A stretch of 64,000 nt of DNA from positions 5,394,001-5,458,000 of the forward strand of contig CM075103.1 of assembly GCA_037576195.1 (NCBI GenBank). The letters are read 5' to 3'. Position 1 is the first letter of the stretch. The number at the start of each line of letters is the position of its first letter. The position numbers were made by a program, and so were the translations under genes. The DNA is from Phytoseiulus persimilis (lineage: Eukaryota; Arthropoda; Arachnida; Mesostigmata; Phytoseiidae). Below are positions 36,101-48,300 of this stretch, piece by piece. The notes beneath the pieces were generated by a model that did not search any database, was not told the DNA's origin, and saw only the letters and a program-made list of their open reading frames with translations.

Positions 36101-39100
36101 GATGCACGATGTGGGCAACCGCGCAGCGAGCGGTACCGGAGGTTTCAGCGCTAAGCGCGGCGCTCGGACAAATCACGAGCAGCAGCTTCGTATTCGTATC
36201 GTCTGTAGTGCGGAAACAAGGTACATTCGATTCGGAGTCTTCATACAATTGGCGCCTCGTTCGCAACTGCCATAACACGATCCGAACACGCGATGTTTCA
36301 GAATATTGTTAACAGGTATCCTCGAGGTAGCCACGGGGTACCCACCCGTGACCGCGGCAGTTTCCAAGGAGCTCAAGTCTGAGGGCTCCCACTCAGTTTC
36401 GTCAGCATGACGAAGGCTTGTTGAGTATGCTTTGGAGTGCCGCGATGTTATCCCCTGAAGTCTCTGTTTCGCTCCTTGTTAGAACGGGACCACAAAGCCC
36501 CCTCGTGGAAATTCGGATCCGAGCCACGGGTCCGCGATGGGAGGCAAGACAAGATCTGCTCACAATCCACCGTCTGCTTCAGGTGCGCTTGACTGAGGCG
36601 AGCGCGTCCGAACTCATTGACAAACTGGAATGTAAACTTCGTCCGAGTGTCAAACTCCACAGGCTGCTGCCTCACGAGTTTCTCGTGCGTATATAATACG
36701 GGTTCGACCGAGCCGCGAGGACGCTGATCGCAGGTCTCGAGGAAACCAGTTTCCTCCACGCGGCAGACATCCATGCCAATCCATGCCCACCTACAAACAA
36801 ACAGAAGTCGAGGTCCTCCTTCCGTTCGCGATGCTTAACATATTCTTCCAGATAAATCCGGGAACTCGGGATCGAAGGGCTTGCTGCTCTTCGAAAACCG
36901 CTGGGAACAGACCTGCTGTGTCATCCGATTTCCCGATCGATGGAGCTTAGCTCCCTCGAACCGCATTCTCAGAGAAATTGATCCTCGATCGGAAAGTCTG
37001 TTGGAGCGGATGGTTCGGGAGACTAGTCCGGTCATTCCAAGGGGGGTGGGGGGAACTGCGGGAAATCTCCTCGAAATGCGTGGAGCTGACCGACGTCACG
37101 CCATTAGTTTCCAAACTGTTTGCACATGTTGGACCTTCAAGCGAAAAATCACCGCGAGTCCGAACGTGAGTTGGAGCGACGGCTGACCGTCGGTTCTGGC
37201 CCACAGCGCATCGAATTAATTAAGGGTCACAGATGAATTCTCAAAAATTAGGTGTGAAGTGGTCTGTGAATCGCTCGCTGAGTGTCCTCCTCAAAAGCTG
37301 CAGGCACCCTCGACTCATGATTAGATGGCTTTTGTTTCGGGAATCGGGCGAGCTCATTAGAGCGGAGAGGATTCCGCCCAGGTTCTATAGCACGGCTCCC
37401 AAAAGTGGTATGCCGCTGGGATGGCCGTTTCGTATCGTTCTCGCGAGTCGTCGACTCCATCCGCCGCGTCTGTTTTTTTCTCCGAGAGTTCGTTGGGTCT
37501 CCGACGCGAATATCCCGGATCTCAGCTCTGAGAGATACGTTCTTGAACGGCTCTCAAACTGCCGATGACGAGGTGCGTACGCCAAGGCGGGAGAGCCGGA
37601 GTGGAAAATTCAGGAATTCAGCACCGATGAAGCGGAGTCAAGATCAGTGACAAGTTTTGAGGAGTCCGTGAAGCTCAACGGAACCCATGGAACAAAGGAG
37701 TCAGCATGAAAACCACCATCAAACATTGCGATTCCCAGGGAAGGCCCAAGCGCGTATGTTGAACTGGAAGGCGGTCCGAACTCGTGGCGGTCGGGGAAAT
37801 CGGAATCTACCCTGTTTGTACGGTCGTCTCGCGCGTCGCAATCGATTGCAACGTGCGGTCAGATGGAAAACGCAGAGTTTAGCTCAAAATCAAAGTTTGT
37901 TCCGGGTTATATCAACCCTAGCGGCCGCGAGGTGGATCCATCCAGCTAACATCATATGCGCTGGGATTCAATGTTTATGCACAGCAGCAGTTTTCCTTCC
38001 TGGGTCGGCCGTCTGCTTGAGAGGACACGGAGTCTGCGAGATTGAACTCTGTCCGTAAGTCGAATTCGTTTGTGTGTCTCCTCCTATGTTCCTTGACTAG
38101 CCAGGTTGTATTTGTCGAGCGGAGCAACGCTATGACTCTCCTCGTCGGATTGGAGCAATCTTCCGACCGAGGGAGACGGAGGAGCGGAAGCGCAGGAAGT
38201 TCACGTCCGCCATGTGAACGAATGTGTCGTCCTTGCGGGAAGCCTCGTCACGGCCGCCCGTGCAGCTGGGGTATGACTCGTTGGTTTGTTCTGCCTTTTT
38301 TCCATCTCACAATGTTTCCCGATTCCGGTCACAGAAGCAGCATCCCATAGCACAATGATTCGCTAGCCTCTCACGTTTTTCATAAGGCCAGATATTGGAT
38401 TAATTCATCCGTAGTGCTTGAATCGAGCTGCGGAACAACCCACGCTCATCGCACTCAGACTTCCTCCGATATCGGTCTCATCTCAGACGAGGGCCGCCTC
38501 GACATGACCGCGCATGCTCCATGTCCATGCGCAAAGTCCTAAGATTAAGCTCGTTGAGGCGAATGAGGGAACGCTATCTGTGATGACCGAAGGCGGTCAT
38601 CGCAGCGCTAGCGGTTCCGAAAAAAATTCCCATCGATCGGATGTCGAGGTTTGCGGGATTGCTACACGCTCGAGAGTTTTTCTTCTCCGACTCGACGGAA
38701 GCTCGGGGGAAACAGAGGAAAAAATCGCAGAACTGGTGATCCCCAGTTGTTCATCCCATGGGGACCCTTGGCTTATCGATGGGATACACGCCACTCGATG
38801 TGTTTCCCGACAATTCCCACCAAGCGCATCCAGCTCGCCCTCGGCGTTCGACCCGGTTGGATCCATCAACTCTGACTGGGAGCATTTGGCTGCATTCCTT
38901 ATTTTTCATCAATTGATCAAACCCCTCAAAACCTCAGTAGCCACCATGAGTGAGCCGAGCCAATACAGATGCTTTGTTCGGAATGGGGTACAAATTCGAG
39001 GGAACTGTCGTCCCCGTTAAACAGTGTTGATTATGTCGTCGACAAAATAACGAGTGACTCTGCGAACGATGACCTCTTTTTGGTGAAGATTGATGATAGT

Positions 39101-42100
39101 TTTGAAACCGCAAAACAGACTTGTAGGTTCTCCCCGGGGTGTTCTGTTCTCCTTGATTTAGGGTCAAGGAGTGGCCCCGAATTTCTCTCCTCAGCAAGCC
39201 AATTTAGAACAGTTGAAGCTTCCCACTAACTCTACTGCTCCCTGTAGAGCACTTCGACCAGTGAGAGGTAGCGCGGGCTCCTGCCATGCATGAAATTTTC
39301 ACACGAGCCTTCCGTTGAGCGGAGTTGGAAAGCACGCAATCCCAAAGCTCGAGAAACGCCTTTCGAGATGAAGGAAAGAAAGTAAACTGTCGAGACACGG
39401 AATGAGGAACAAGGACGCAAGTGAAACTGCGAAACGTTTGGAAGACGTAACGAGAACAGGAAGGGAGCGACGCTCGCTACGCGCTAACGTGCGCTGAGAC
39501 TGAGGAGGTTCGTGACAGATTTTGTTGATCCAGAGCTCCAATCAGGTTGTTTTTGTTCTTTGAGCCTCGAGCGTCTCAGAGCGAGATGACAGCGCCTGGT
39601 TTGTCCTCGGCAGCTGCATTCTCTCACGCTGTTGTGTTCGAGTGGATCCAACTACCTCAATCATAACGACACGGCCTCCGTTCCGAATTCAAGAAACAAC
39701 ATCTCCTTCTTCTATTGCGGGTTGCGAGACGGCGCTCTACTCACAAAGTTTTGAACAGTGGATGGACGAACGGGAGAAAAACCGGGAGTAGGGCAGTGGC
39801 TGTCATCGACCCGATTGGATCACTCTCTGGGAGCACTAGAATCATGCCAGAGTATTTTATTGCGCCAATTTTATGCAGGTCGTTCCCAATGGATTGCTGG
39901 GCACGCGGAAGCAAGCTCCCTAAATACTCGGAGCTTCGTCCGACCGAATCTATGGGAAACGTGTCCCTTGATTATCCGGATACGAGTTGATCTGGTCTGG
40001 AACCTTTTATCACCCTAGAATGGAGCACCCGATGAGAAAATATTTCTCTAAAATTGATGCCGTCTCGCAGGCATGTCATCACGATTTCCTGTACATTCGA
40101 CCGTAGGTCAATCAATGTGCATACATCCAAGCTGCGGTTTCCCTGAAAAATCATCATTTTCTCAGAAATCCGAGGAAGCGCATTTTGGGGTCCCCCTTCC
40201 GATATAGGGGTCACTCCTATGATCCGTGAAAGTTGACGATTCATCAGCTCGTATTAGCTCTCATCGCGAGAGAACAAAAACACCGTCTTCTGACGATCGG
40301 CGACGTGTTATCGAATTTAAGGAAAATGCGGCAATCAGCCAACGAGCAAGAGTTGTCGATCCAGGAATGCGGGGCTTGCTTGCCATCGAAGCCGCTAGGA
40401 GTCCACCGAAGCTCCACAAAGTTTCCGGTCAGAATTTTCAAGAACGACCCGTCGAAACGTTGCTGTGCAATTTCAAACTCGCTCTTGCATCTTTCGCCAG
40501 CGGCACGACATATCCTGTAATTTTTGACGTCTTGTCAAGGGAGAAATCACGTTCCCGACACGCTCCGGGCGAGAGGGAGCCATTCAATTTCTCCGATGAT
40601 GGAGAGGAACTTTGCTCGAAGTTTCATTGAAGATCCCTCCGCGAGGAACCGAAATCGCGTTCCGCTCGTTGAATGTACCGGCGGATCCTATCTCTCGAAC
40701 GGCCTTAATGAGCGCGGAATCCAATCGAGACTGCCCGACCTCGATCCCCGTAACGGTTCCCAACGGCCACCCGGATCATGGAATTGGTCCTAGACTACAC
40801 CGGAGAGTCTTTGTCTTCCATGATCATTTGGATGTTCGAGAATCAATAAATGGCGCCGCTATTCAACCTAACATGGAGTACTAAGCTCCCTAACGGGACG
40901 TGAGAGAGACGAGCGGGTCAGTTTGGTTTTGAACACGCGCGCACTTCGGGACCTCCATCAGAACAATAGATAATAGCGCGGGCGGCTGAAATTCTAGCCG
41001 CCGATGCTCTCAACCCGGGAATGATTCCTCGCGAGGTCCAGCTTCGGAGAGAGCATCGCTTGTGCCGAAATAAAGCCGCAGATATGAGGGACCCAAGACC
41101 CGAAGGTGGAGGTAAATATTTTTCCCGATTGCTGGGACGTCAGAGTTCATGTGTAAGATCCCCGCTGGACGTTCCTCTTGTTGTTCTTTCTTATCACGGA
41201 TTCTTCACCCCAGACCGCTTCCACCGCGGAGTTCGGAATCGATAGATAACCGTTCCAATACTCGTATCTAACGATGGCTTCGCGAAGCGATGCAGTTGCG
41301 ACGATGCCGGCCCCAGCCGAAATCATCCGCCGCGAATTTCGGTTCTGCTTCGATTGATTTGTTCTTAGCATGTATCACCAAGGAACTGACGTGCACGACA
41401 CGGAGGCGCGAGCTAGAAGCACAGTCTGGATTCTCTGGCGCGATAACAGACGTTGGAAACGCCGAGCTCGATGCACATTCCGGCAAAACCAATAGGAGTT
41501 AGCATGATTATTTTGGCTTGAGAGTCCTTGAGCGAGAGTCGGCTCCTCCGCCGAGATTTGTCAACTCGCCAGCCGCTGTCAGATTAGCTCACTCTTTTTG
41601 GTTGCCTTCTTCGCCAGGCCCACTGTCGGACACTTATTGGCTCCCTCCTTTCGAGACGCTGTCGCATCATCGGCAGGATAAAATCGGGCCCATGTGCGGG
41701 GAAAGTGCATCCGAGTTCCCACCGGCCGCATTCGGTTTGCGAGTGAGGTATCAGTAAATGTCAATATTGCGATCCACCGACCGGAAGCGGACAAGCCGCG
41801 CGCTGAAGGTGTATCTTCCACTCGTTATTCTTCCTTCCCGGAGCCGAATCGGCCTCGCCCGCGAATCGGGAATCAGAAGCACGGGGACGATGAAATTTTC
41901 AGTCGGAAGACCCGCGATTCACGACAAACTCCACAGGGAAGAGGTCGAGTTCGCGTTCATCTCAGACACCTCCATCGCGGTGGGAAGCCGGAAACGAGAC
42001 GCGTTTGCTTCAAGAAGCTCTTCGGGATTATTCAAAATCCTCCGGATTCGTTTCGCGCGAGGTTTGCCCCCCGTTCAGTTGGTTATCTGGTGACTCGGAG

Positions 42101-42856
42101 GGATGGGAGGAGGGTTCGCTAGCTTCGGAATTTCCAGATATATTTCCCCTGCTTCGAGGAACTCGGGTAGATTGACACAACGCTCGCGGAGTCGATGCCT
42201 CTAGATTCTGGCTTCCGTGGTGGCCGAGCAAGAAACGCGGATCAGAAACATATTTAGAACGACTAGTTCGCGAAGCTCCACGATCCACTTGAAGGTTTTC
42301 GGTTGATTGGGAACCCTCTTGTCGTCTTAGCCGAGCCGTTCGTATGCCAAACGAGCTGCCGCCCGCGAGTACACAGAAAGTCTCTGCAGCTATCCCCGGC
42401 AGTGAAACAGACACTAGATCAGCGCCTGTGTTTTCACGGAGGCCTTCGGAGGATCCTTTCTTTTGGGGCCCCGAGAGAGTCGACCATTCGGTCTTAGGGC
42501 CATATTCAAGCTTTCTGAAAGTGCAGTTCCAGCGGCTTTTGATGAGCTGGGCTCGGATTCTTCGAGACGCTTTCCGAGTGAAATCAGTAACGAGCTCAAA
42601 TGAGCAACAAGATTACATAATGGATTACACGCATCGGGAACAGTTGAAAGTCGGATTTTAGAACGGATAGGGAAGCTAGGAGCTGGTCTACTTGATTGAA
42701 ATAGCTATATTGCTCAGCGTCATGACGATTCCCAACTCACTGAAAGAATACAAAGAACGCGTCTTGGGGTGTTCGCCGACAGCTGTCAGCCAAAGTGAGC
42801 GTGAGCCGCGAGATCAACCCCATGAGCACCGGCGGTCATGCTGATTCCAAATTAAG
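33128..42856. other. about 9.7 kb without a supported gene
   Basis: The longest frames are forward 38514-39020 (168 codons), forward 41694-42122 and forward 40226-40630, each interrupted soon after and without recognisable motifs. Around 33960-34020 a GC-rich stretch ending in GGTAATAAAAGACC looks like a promoter or an LTR, but no partner copy is present. The composition suggests decayed mobile DNA; missed short exons of a divergent gene cannot be excluded. Confidence 0.35.
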
Positions 42857-43063
42857 ATGGATCCACAGTTCCAGCCCACCAGACTGAGCCACCGTGGGAA
42901 TGGACCGTTAGCCCGTTCTGCCGAAATATTGGAACTGGATTCGCTCCTCAAGGAGCGCGGTTTCGGAATGTCTCTGGATAGCGGCCACATGGACCTCATG
43001 TTCCGTAACACAGAACTTCCGCCGTCGGAGGTAGCATTAGCAACGGAAAACGATGACGAATGA
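42857..43063 (+). CDS. hypothetical small ORF or exon
   Basis: A 68-codon frame starting MDPQFQPTRLSHRGNGPLAR, with an amphipathic middle and an acidic end (ATENDDE). It reads more like protein than nearby frames and has a possible splice donor (GAG|GTAGCA) near its end. I recognise no family. It lies 0.7 kb upstream of the EFLGGP-amide start, so it could be a separate gene's exon or chance. Confidence is low. Confidence 0.25.
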   Translation: MDPQFQPTRLSHRGNGPLARSAEILELDSLLKERGFGMSLDSGHMDLMFRNTELPPSEVALATENDDE

Positions 43064-43379
43064 ATGGATTGGTGCGAATCACTGTCAATGACAATGCGGG
43101 TCAGAGAGGTCTGAATTTCCAACGGGGACTCCAGGAGTTGGGTCAGAGTTGGGACTGGCTTGCGGAAGTCCCAACCTCGGGGGAGCTTCTAATGCGGGAA
43201 CAACAGGCGCAGCGGCGGCGTTCCCGATCGAGGTATTCGAGGCATGCGGAATACCTCAGAGCGACCCGGGTGCGAGTGACGTCGGAGACCCTCGAACGAG
43301 CTTAGGATTAGCGCGCGACAGCACTGACGACGAACAGCTTTCCGCGACGGTTGCTCTGGATCCCAATTTGCGCTTGGTT

Positions 43380-43410
43380 CCCCCCCCCCCCCCCTCTCTC
43401 TCTCTCTCTC
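43380..43410. repeat. poly(C) plus (CT)n microsatellite
   Basis: Fifteen C followed by about eight CT units. Confidence 0.9.
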
Positions 43411-43501
43411 AACATCGTTCACCCCACCTTGTCTCCCTACTCCCCTAAATTAGATGTAATGCACATGTTCCCATTAATCGGATGATCCCCGCCGCCTACC
43501 T

Positions 43502-43549
43502 GTGCCGGGCCAGGTATTACCAGAGATCCGAGAAACGAGACCTGCCCGG
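43502..43549. other. GC-rich imperfect inverted repeat
   Basis: GCCGGGCCAGGT and ACCTGCCCGGC can pair with one bulged C, enclosing a loop of about 25 bases. It lies about 250 bp upstream of the neuropeptide start codon. It is probably a chance or transposon-derived hairpin; no function is implied. Confidence 0.35.
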
Positions 43550-43799
43550 CTAGAGATCACGGCCCGGGTGTGACTTCGAGGCTTTGCTAATTGAGCCGAA
43601 CGGACTCAGGCTCAGAAGAATAAGTAGGCGTACCGTCGTGAGATCCCCCTGACATCGAGCGTTCCAGGATATTCTGAGGGCCGGTTCACACGAAGCAGCG
43701 GTTTTGACGTTTTGAGTCGAGTTTGATGACAGCGAGAGTTCCCATCTAACTTGAAATTTTCATTTTTTCCTTCACAGGAAAACTTTGCCGTTCTCGAAG

Positions 43800-45071
43800 A
43801 TGATGGATCTAGGACGACTTCTCATGGCAGCATGCGTGGCGACAATCCTCCTCACCACGGTGGCTTTCGCTTCGCCGATCGGTGAGGATATCGATAACGA
43901 ACTACCCGCAGAAAAGTTCCACGAAATTCTTGCTTGCGCGCAGTCAAGCTGAACAACTCTATCCGCTCAGTCAGATCCCTCCCAACCGTAGAATACCAAG
44001 AATAGTGAAGCCCTCGTCCCCAGATCGACGATGAGTACCAATAGTTTGTGATATGAGGTTGGAAGCCGCGTCAACTGTTCGCTTCCTTTGGTAGAACAGT
44101 AGGCGTTGTCTCTGTAGTCAGGGACGCTTTTCTGTGTGCGGCCACTTTTCGGCGGGTTGGCGGGACAGACGAGCGCGCCCCTCTGTCAAAGGGGATACGG
44201 TACCTCGTACGTGGGATCTAGGGGTGGTTGAACTTCTCCGATTCCGATGTGAATGTTCTGCCTTCACCCATAGAACAAAGAATGAACCAAGTCCAGATGG
44301 TGGATTGAGTGATTTTCAGAATCCGTCTTTGACTTTCAGAGTTCGAGGCGTCAGAGGGAACTCAAGGTTTCGAGAATGGGATGCAGAAGCGATACTCTGA
44401 ATTCTTGGGAGGACCCGGAAAAAGGTCGGTGGATAACATCGATGAGCCAGTCAAGAGGTAAATGAAGGTGGATTCCTGACGATAAGTACAGACGGCGCAC
44501 GAGTCACTCCTCGGAACCGGAGCGAAGTTTGGCCTACGAGCGCTTCCAGATGCTGGACGGTGATTCGATCAGTGCGATCTGCTCTGAATTCTCCGGTTTC
44601 TTTTTGCTCTTGGACTTTTCGATTTCGAAGTCGCAGTTCCGAAACAGTTGACCTCTTTTACGGAGGCTGTGGCATTTTCATGTGATCGACCCAAACCATA
44701 CGAGCATAGCGACATTTCTAGTAACTGCCCACCCATCAAGCCTCAGATCGCGTCCAGATCTGGAGCGGCGAAGGGGGTCGAACCCTCTTCTTTGGCTCTT
44801 GGCTGGAGCCTCCTCCGGAATTCCGAAGAGAGATTTCAAAGAGGTGGAGGTCAACGCCGACTCACGAGCTTTTTTCACCCGAATTTGCTTCCGTCACGTC
44901 TTCAGGTACTCCGAATTCCTGGGTGGTCCCGGAAAGCGTTACTCCGAGTTTCTCGGGGGCCCCGGCAAGCGGAGTCGTCAAGAAAATCTCCGCAACATGG
45001 CGAAGGTCCGTGAAGCCATCCGAGTCATCATGGCCGGAGTGAGGCCGCAGGATCTCGAGGACAGGAGATAA
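43800..45071 (+). CDS. EFLa: EFLGGP-amide neuropeptide precursor (arthropod TRH-like)
   Basis: Coding exons 43800-43881, 44340-44457 and 44906-45071 give a 121-residue prepropeptide. The N-terminus has a clear signal peptide (MMDLGRLLMAACVATILL, cleavage likely after TTVAFA). Exon 2 has one peptide, RYSEFLGGPGKR; exon 3 has two in tandem. Each is bounded by dibasic sites, with Gly as amide donor, so the predicted product is YSEFLGGP-amide released three times by prohormone convertase and amidated by PHM/PAL enzymes in secretory granules. EFLGGP-amide peptides are known from mites and other arthropods and are regarded as relatives of thyrotropin-releasing hormone. The last dibasic-free tail (NMAKVREAIRVIMAGVRPQ) is probably a spacer. 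An acceptor 22 bp before the ATG indicates a 5' UTR intron. Phases agree at both junctions. Confidence 0.9.
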
Positions 45072-45331
45072 GCGGAGCGAAGCGGTGGGAGGATGTTCCG
45101 AATCCACACGATTCAACCAAGCACGCGAAAAACTCAAATGATGTTGAAACCAATCCACGAGAGTCTTCTGGCTTCAGCCCCAGACGAAGAGAAAATCAGC
45201 AGTGATTAGGGTCGCTGTGCTGTAGTTCAAGAGGTGGAGTTCCAGACCAATGTTACTATGCTCGTCTGCTTCGAACAATCTTTCTTGCCGTTGCCTGTTT
45301 CTTTCGTTGACTTCGTCCCTTCCGAACCACG

Positions 45332-45337
45332 AATAAA
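45332..45337 (+). promoter_or_regulatory. poly(A) signal, neuropeptide gene
   Basis: AATAAA about 260 bp after the EFLGGP-amide stop codon. Confidence 0.5.
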
Positions 45338-48300
45338 GCAGTAAGATGGAAAAACCGCAAAAAAACTATTGACGAGACAAGCGATCTCTCTTTGTGTCAG
45401 AAGAGCGTAGCGTAGTGTTCCTCAGACGCTTTTGATCAAACCGTTTTGGAGGGCAGAACCCCGGAAGTTCATTACAGTGGAACGTAGGATGGCTCGGGAT
45501 GCCGTCGAAGAGCCGAATCGGAGAGATGCTCTGGGCTCGGACAGAGTTGGAAGCATTCGACCAAAGAAAACAACGAGGGAAAGACGAACATTCGAGCTCT
45601 CACGAGTCAGTTGGTTGGGTCCGTCGGGGAGAAATCCTCTGCATCGCCTCCAGCAGTGTTCTAGAGGAATCTAGGTTGCCCGCCGCTACCAGCCATTTCC
45701 GAAAACATGGTAGCAGCCTAGTTATGATACACGTAGAGAGTGCCGCCGGAATAACGAGAAGAAGCGACCCTCGATTGAAGACTTGACAATACGCTGTTGA
45801 CTGATAATATCATGAAAATGATGACGGCGACGACGACGATGATGCTATTCACGAGAATAATGGCGACGTTGTGAGGAGGAGCGACAACACTAACATTACC
45901 GACAACTTTTGACAAATGTTATCAGGGCTACGATAGACCGAATATTCAAGAGCGCTCTTACGATCACGACAACAACATGAACGACAGCTAACAATTTGAT
46001 GAGAACATCAGTCACTGTAAAATAAATCCGAGTCAGCAAAACAAATTTCGGTTCGTCATTCAATCAAACCCGCATTGTTCGAATTGTGTGGCAACGAGCC
46101 TCCTGCAGGAAGGGCGAGCTAGCTCGGTGAAAACGCCGGCCCCTGTTTCTCCGAAGGAAAAACTCGGTGCTTCGCCTTATGAATGTGATTCGATCATCCG
46201 GCTTTGACTGTAGCTCAGGCCAATCGTTGATATGAGGCACTTCACGCTGGTTCTTCATTGCTATCGGCTCTGGCTCAGCCTTTTCGATTTGGGCTCAGGT
46301 TGCTTGGTTCAGTGGCCCGCTAAATCAGCTAGCACCGGGCTCGAAACTGCGACGACGCATATTCACCCTGCTGCACAGAGGTGACGTCACGGGCTCTAAT
46401 ATAAGTTCATCTTCGTTCATGCCTGCCTGAAGCCCTGTAGCGCGATCGTTGAGTGAAAATTCCAGGCTTGCCGGATGCATTGAAGGAAAACCATGGAAGA
46501 AAGTTTGAAGTTTGCCATGGCCGTAGTCTGCGTTGGCGCCGTCCTGTCTCGCAGGAGCGCGCTTCGCTACTCGCTTTTCTTCACCTCTCTTGAAAATATT
46601 CACGGGAGATTAGCAGACTGCGGTACAACCGCCCTCAACTGTGCTCTTAGCGAGTCTCATGTTGTTCGTATCTATTCTGATCCTTCGCTTCCTCTCCACA
46701 CCACAAGGCGTTTGCGACCACCTTGGGCCACAATGGGCGTATTCTGTAATCGACTCCCATGTCTACAGAAAACTTCGCCCTCTGATGACGTGGCGTATGA
46801 GCGCGGCTTGCACGTGAACTAACCTCTGTGTCAATCCAAAGTTCAACTCAGATCTGTCGGGGGATGCGAGTGTGAAACTCTTGTAATGAGTTCCCCGCCT
46901 CACTGAAGGAAATCACCGGAAAAGGTAAGCTCGGCAAACTTTCTCCATGTTGGCGAACTTGAGAATTTCGGGGAATGTTGGCGGGACTCTAGAAGATTGC
47001 CGCGTGCAAACCTCGAGGGAAGAACATAAATCTATCGCGATCCACTGAAAAACATCATGGTTTTTCATTCAGTTCGAAAATCGACATCGTTCCTATGTCA
47101 CACCAAGTCTACGTATGAAAAAGCTGAAACGACGACGCCGATGACAATTCCGCCGCTCATCTCGTTCCGCCACTGGTGGGTAAAGGAGATCGACGCTTCA
47201 GAACTTCGTCAACATCGCCGGAAATCATGGTTCGCAGGGAGAAATACTATGACCTCAATGTATAACACGTGACTTCGGAGTTGCGCATCGTCCAGTGAAC
47301 TGCATGACGCGTTTGACGTATGCGCCCCCGGGAAGCAATATGTCGATGCATAGCTGGAATATCTCCTGATATCCCAAAGGCGACGGAGCATCTGGGTCGG
47401 AGTCCGAACCTGTACAATGTGATGAATGCTGCGCAGAGGGCCTTTACGAGAAATCGATGTCGACGAACAATGAGGAAGTCAGATGCAGGACAGCTCGGTG
47501 ACCATTCCCAGACATTATGTGCACGTAGCAGCAGTGTCGTGTATCAATGTCCTCGTGCTCGACCTCTTGTTCGATTGTCTTCGAAGCTCTCAATCTGGCT
47601 GGGTCATCCGCGCGTACCAAGAACCGACCCTCCTGCCTCACGATCAAGATGGCATATTAGACGAGGTGGGCTCCAAATATGAGAGGACGATTGAGTTTGA
47701 AGGCACTGGGTCACGGTTGAGATTTCCGGAGGATGCGGCGGACCAACAACGATCCACTCGAAGACAGTCGAAAAATATTGGCTGAGGCTTCCCTCAAGGC
47801 AAACCACCTTGCCACATTGCCCCCTCCCCCCTTCCCGCCTTCCCCAAAGACATGAAGACACGTCGTCGGGAAGAGGCTCATTCAGAACCTCAATGATGTA
47901 ACGGCCTCTCCGTCGGAGTGAAGCGAGGAGCTCTCAATCAGCGAGAGTTTGTTGAGTGCAGTCGGGGAGCGAGTGCGATAAATTTCACGTTGATTCCCGC
48001 GGAGGAGTTAAGTCTTAACAAAGTTGCAAACAGCATCAACTTTGTGAAGCTTGGAGACGTTGGATCTTTGAGCCAGGTGTGCTCTCTTCAAGGAAGAGCT
48101 TATTAACTCTAGCCGCAGGTCCTCGAACCTGTTGCCTTGAAGCCTGTCTCCGTTAGAGCTCGACGACGATGAAACTATGATAAGCCGTTTCTAGAACCAA
48201 AGGGTTGGCTCGCAGCGTTGCAGTGGTGTGAAAGTGAGCGATGGGGCGTTCTCCATTCCTGGCGGGAAGACTTTGTCATCTCTCGTGGTACCGGAATCCT

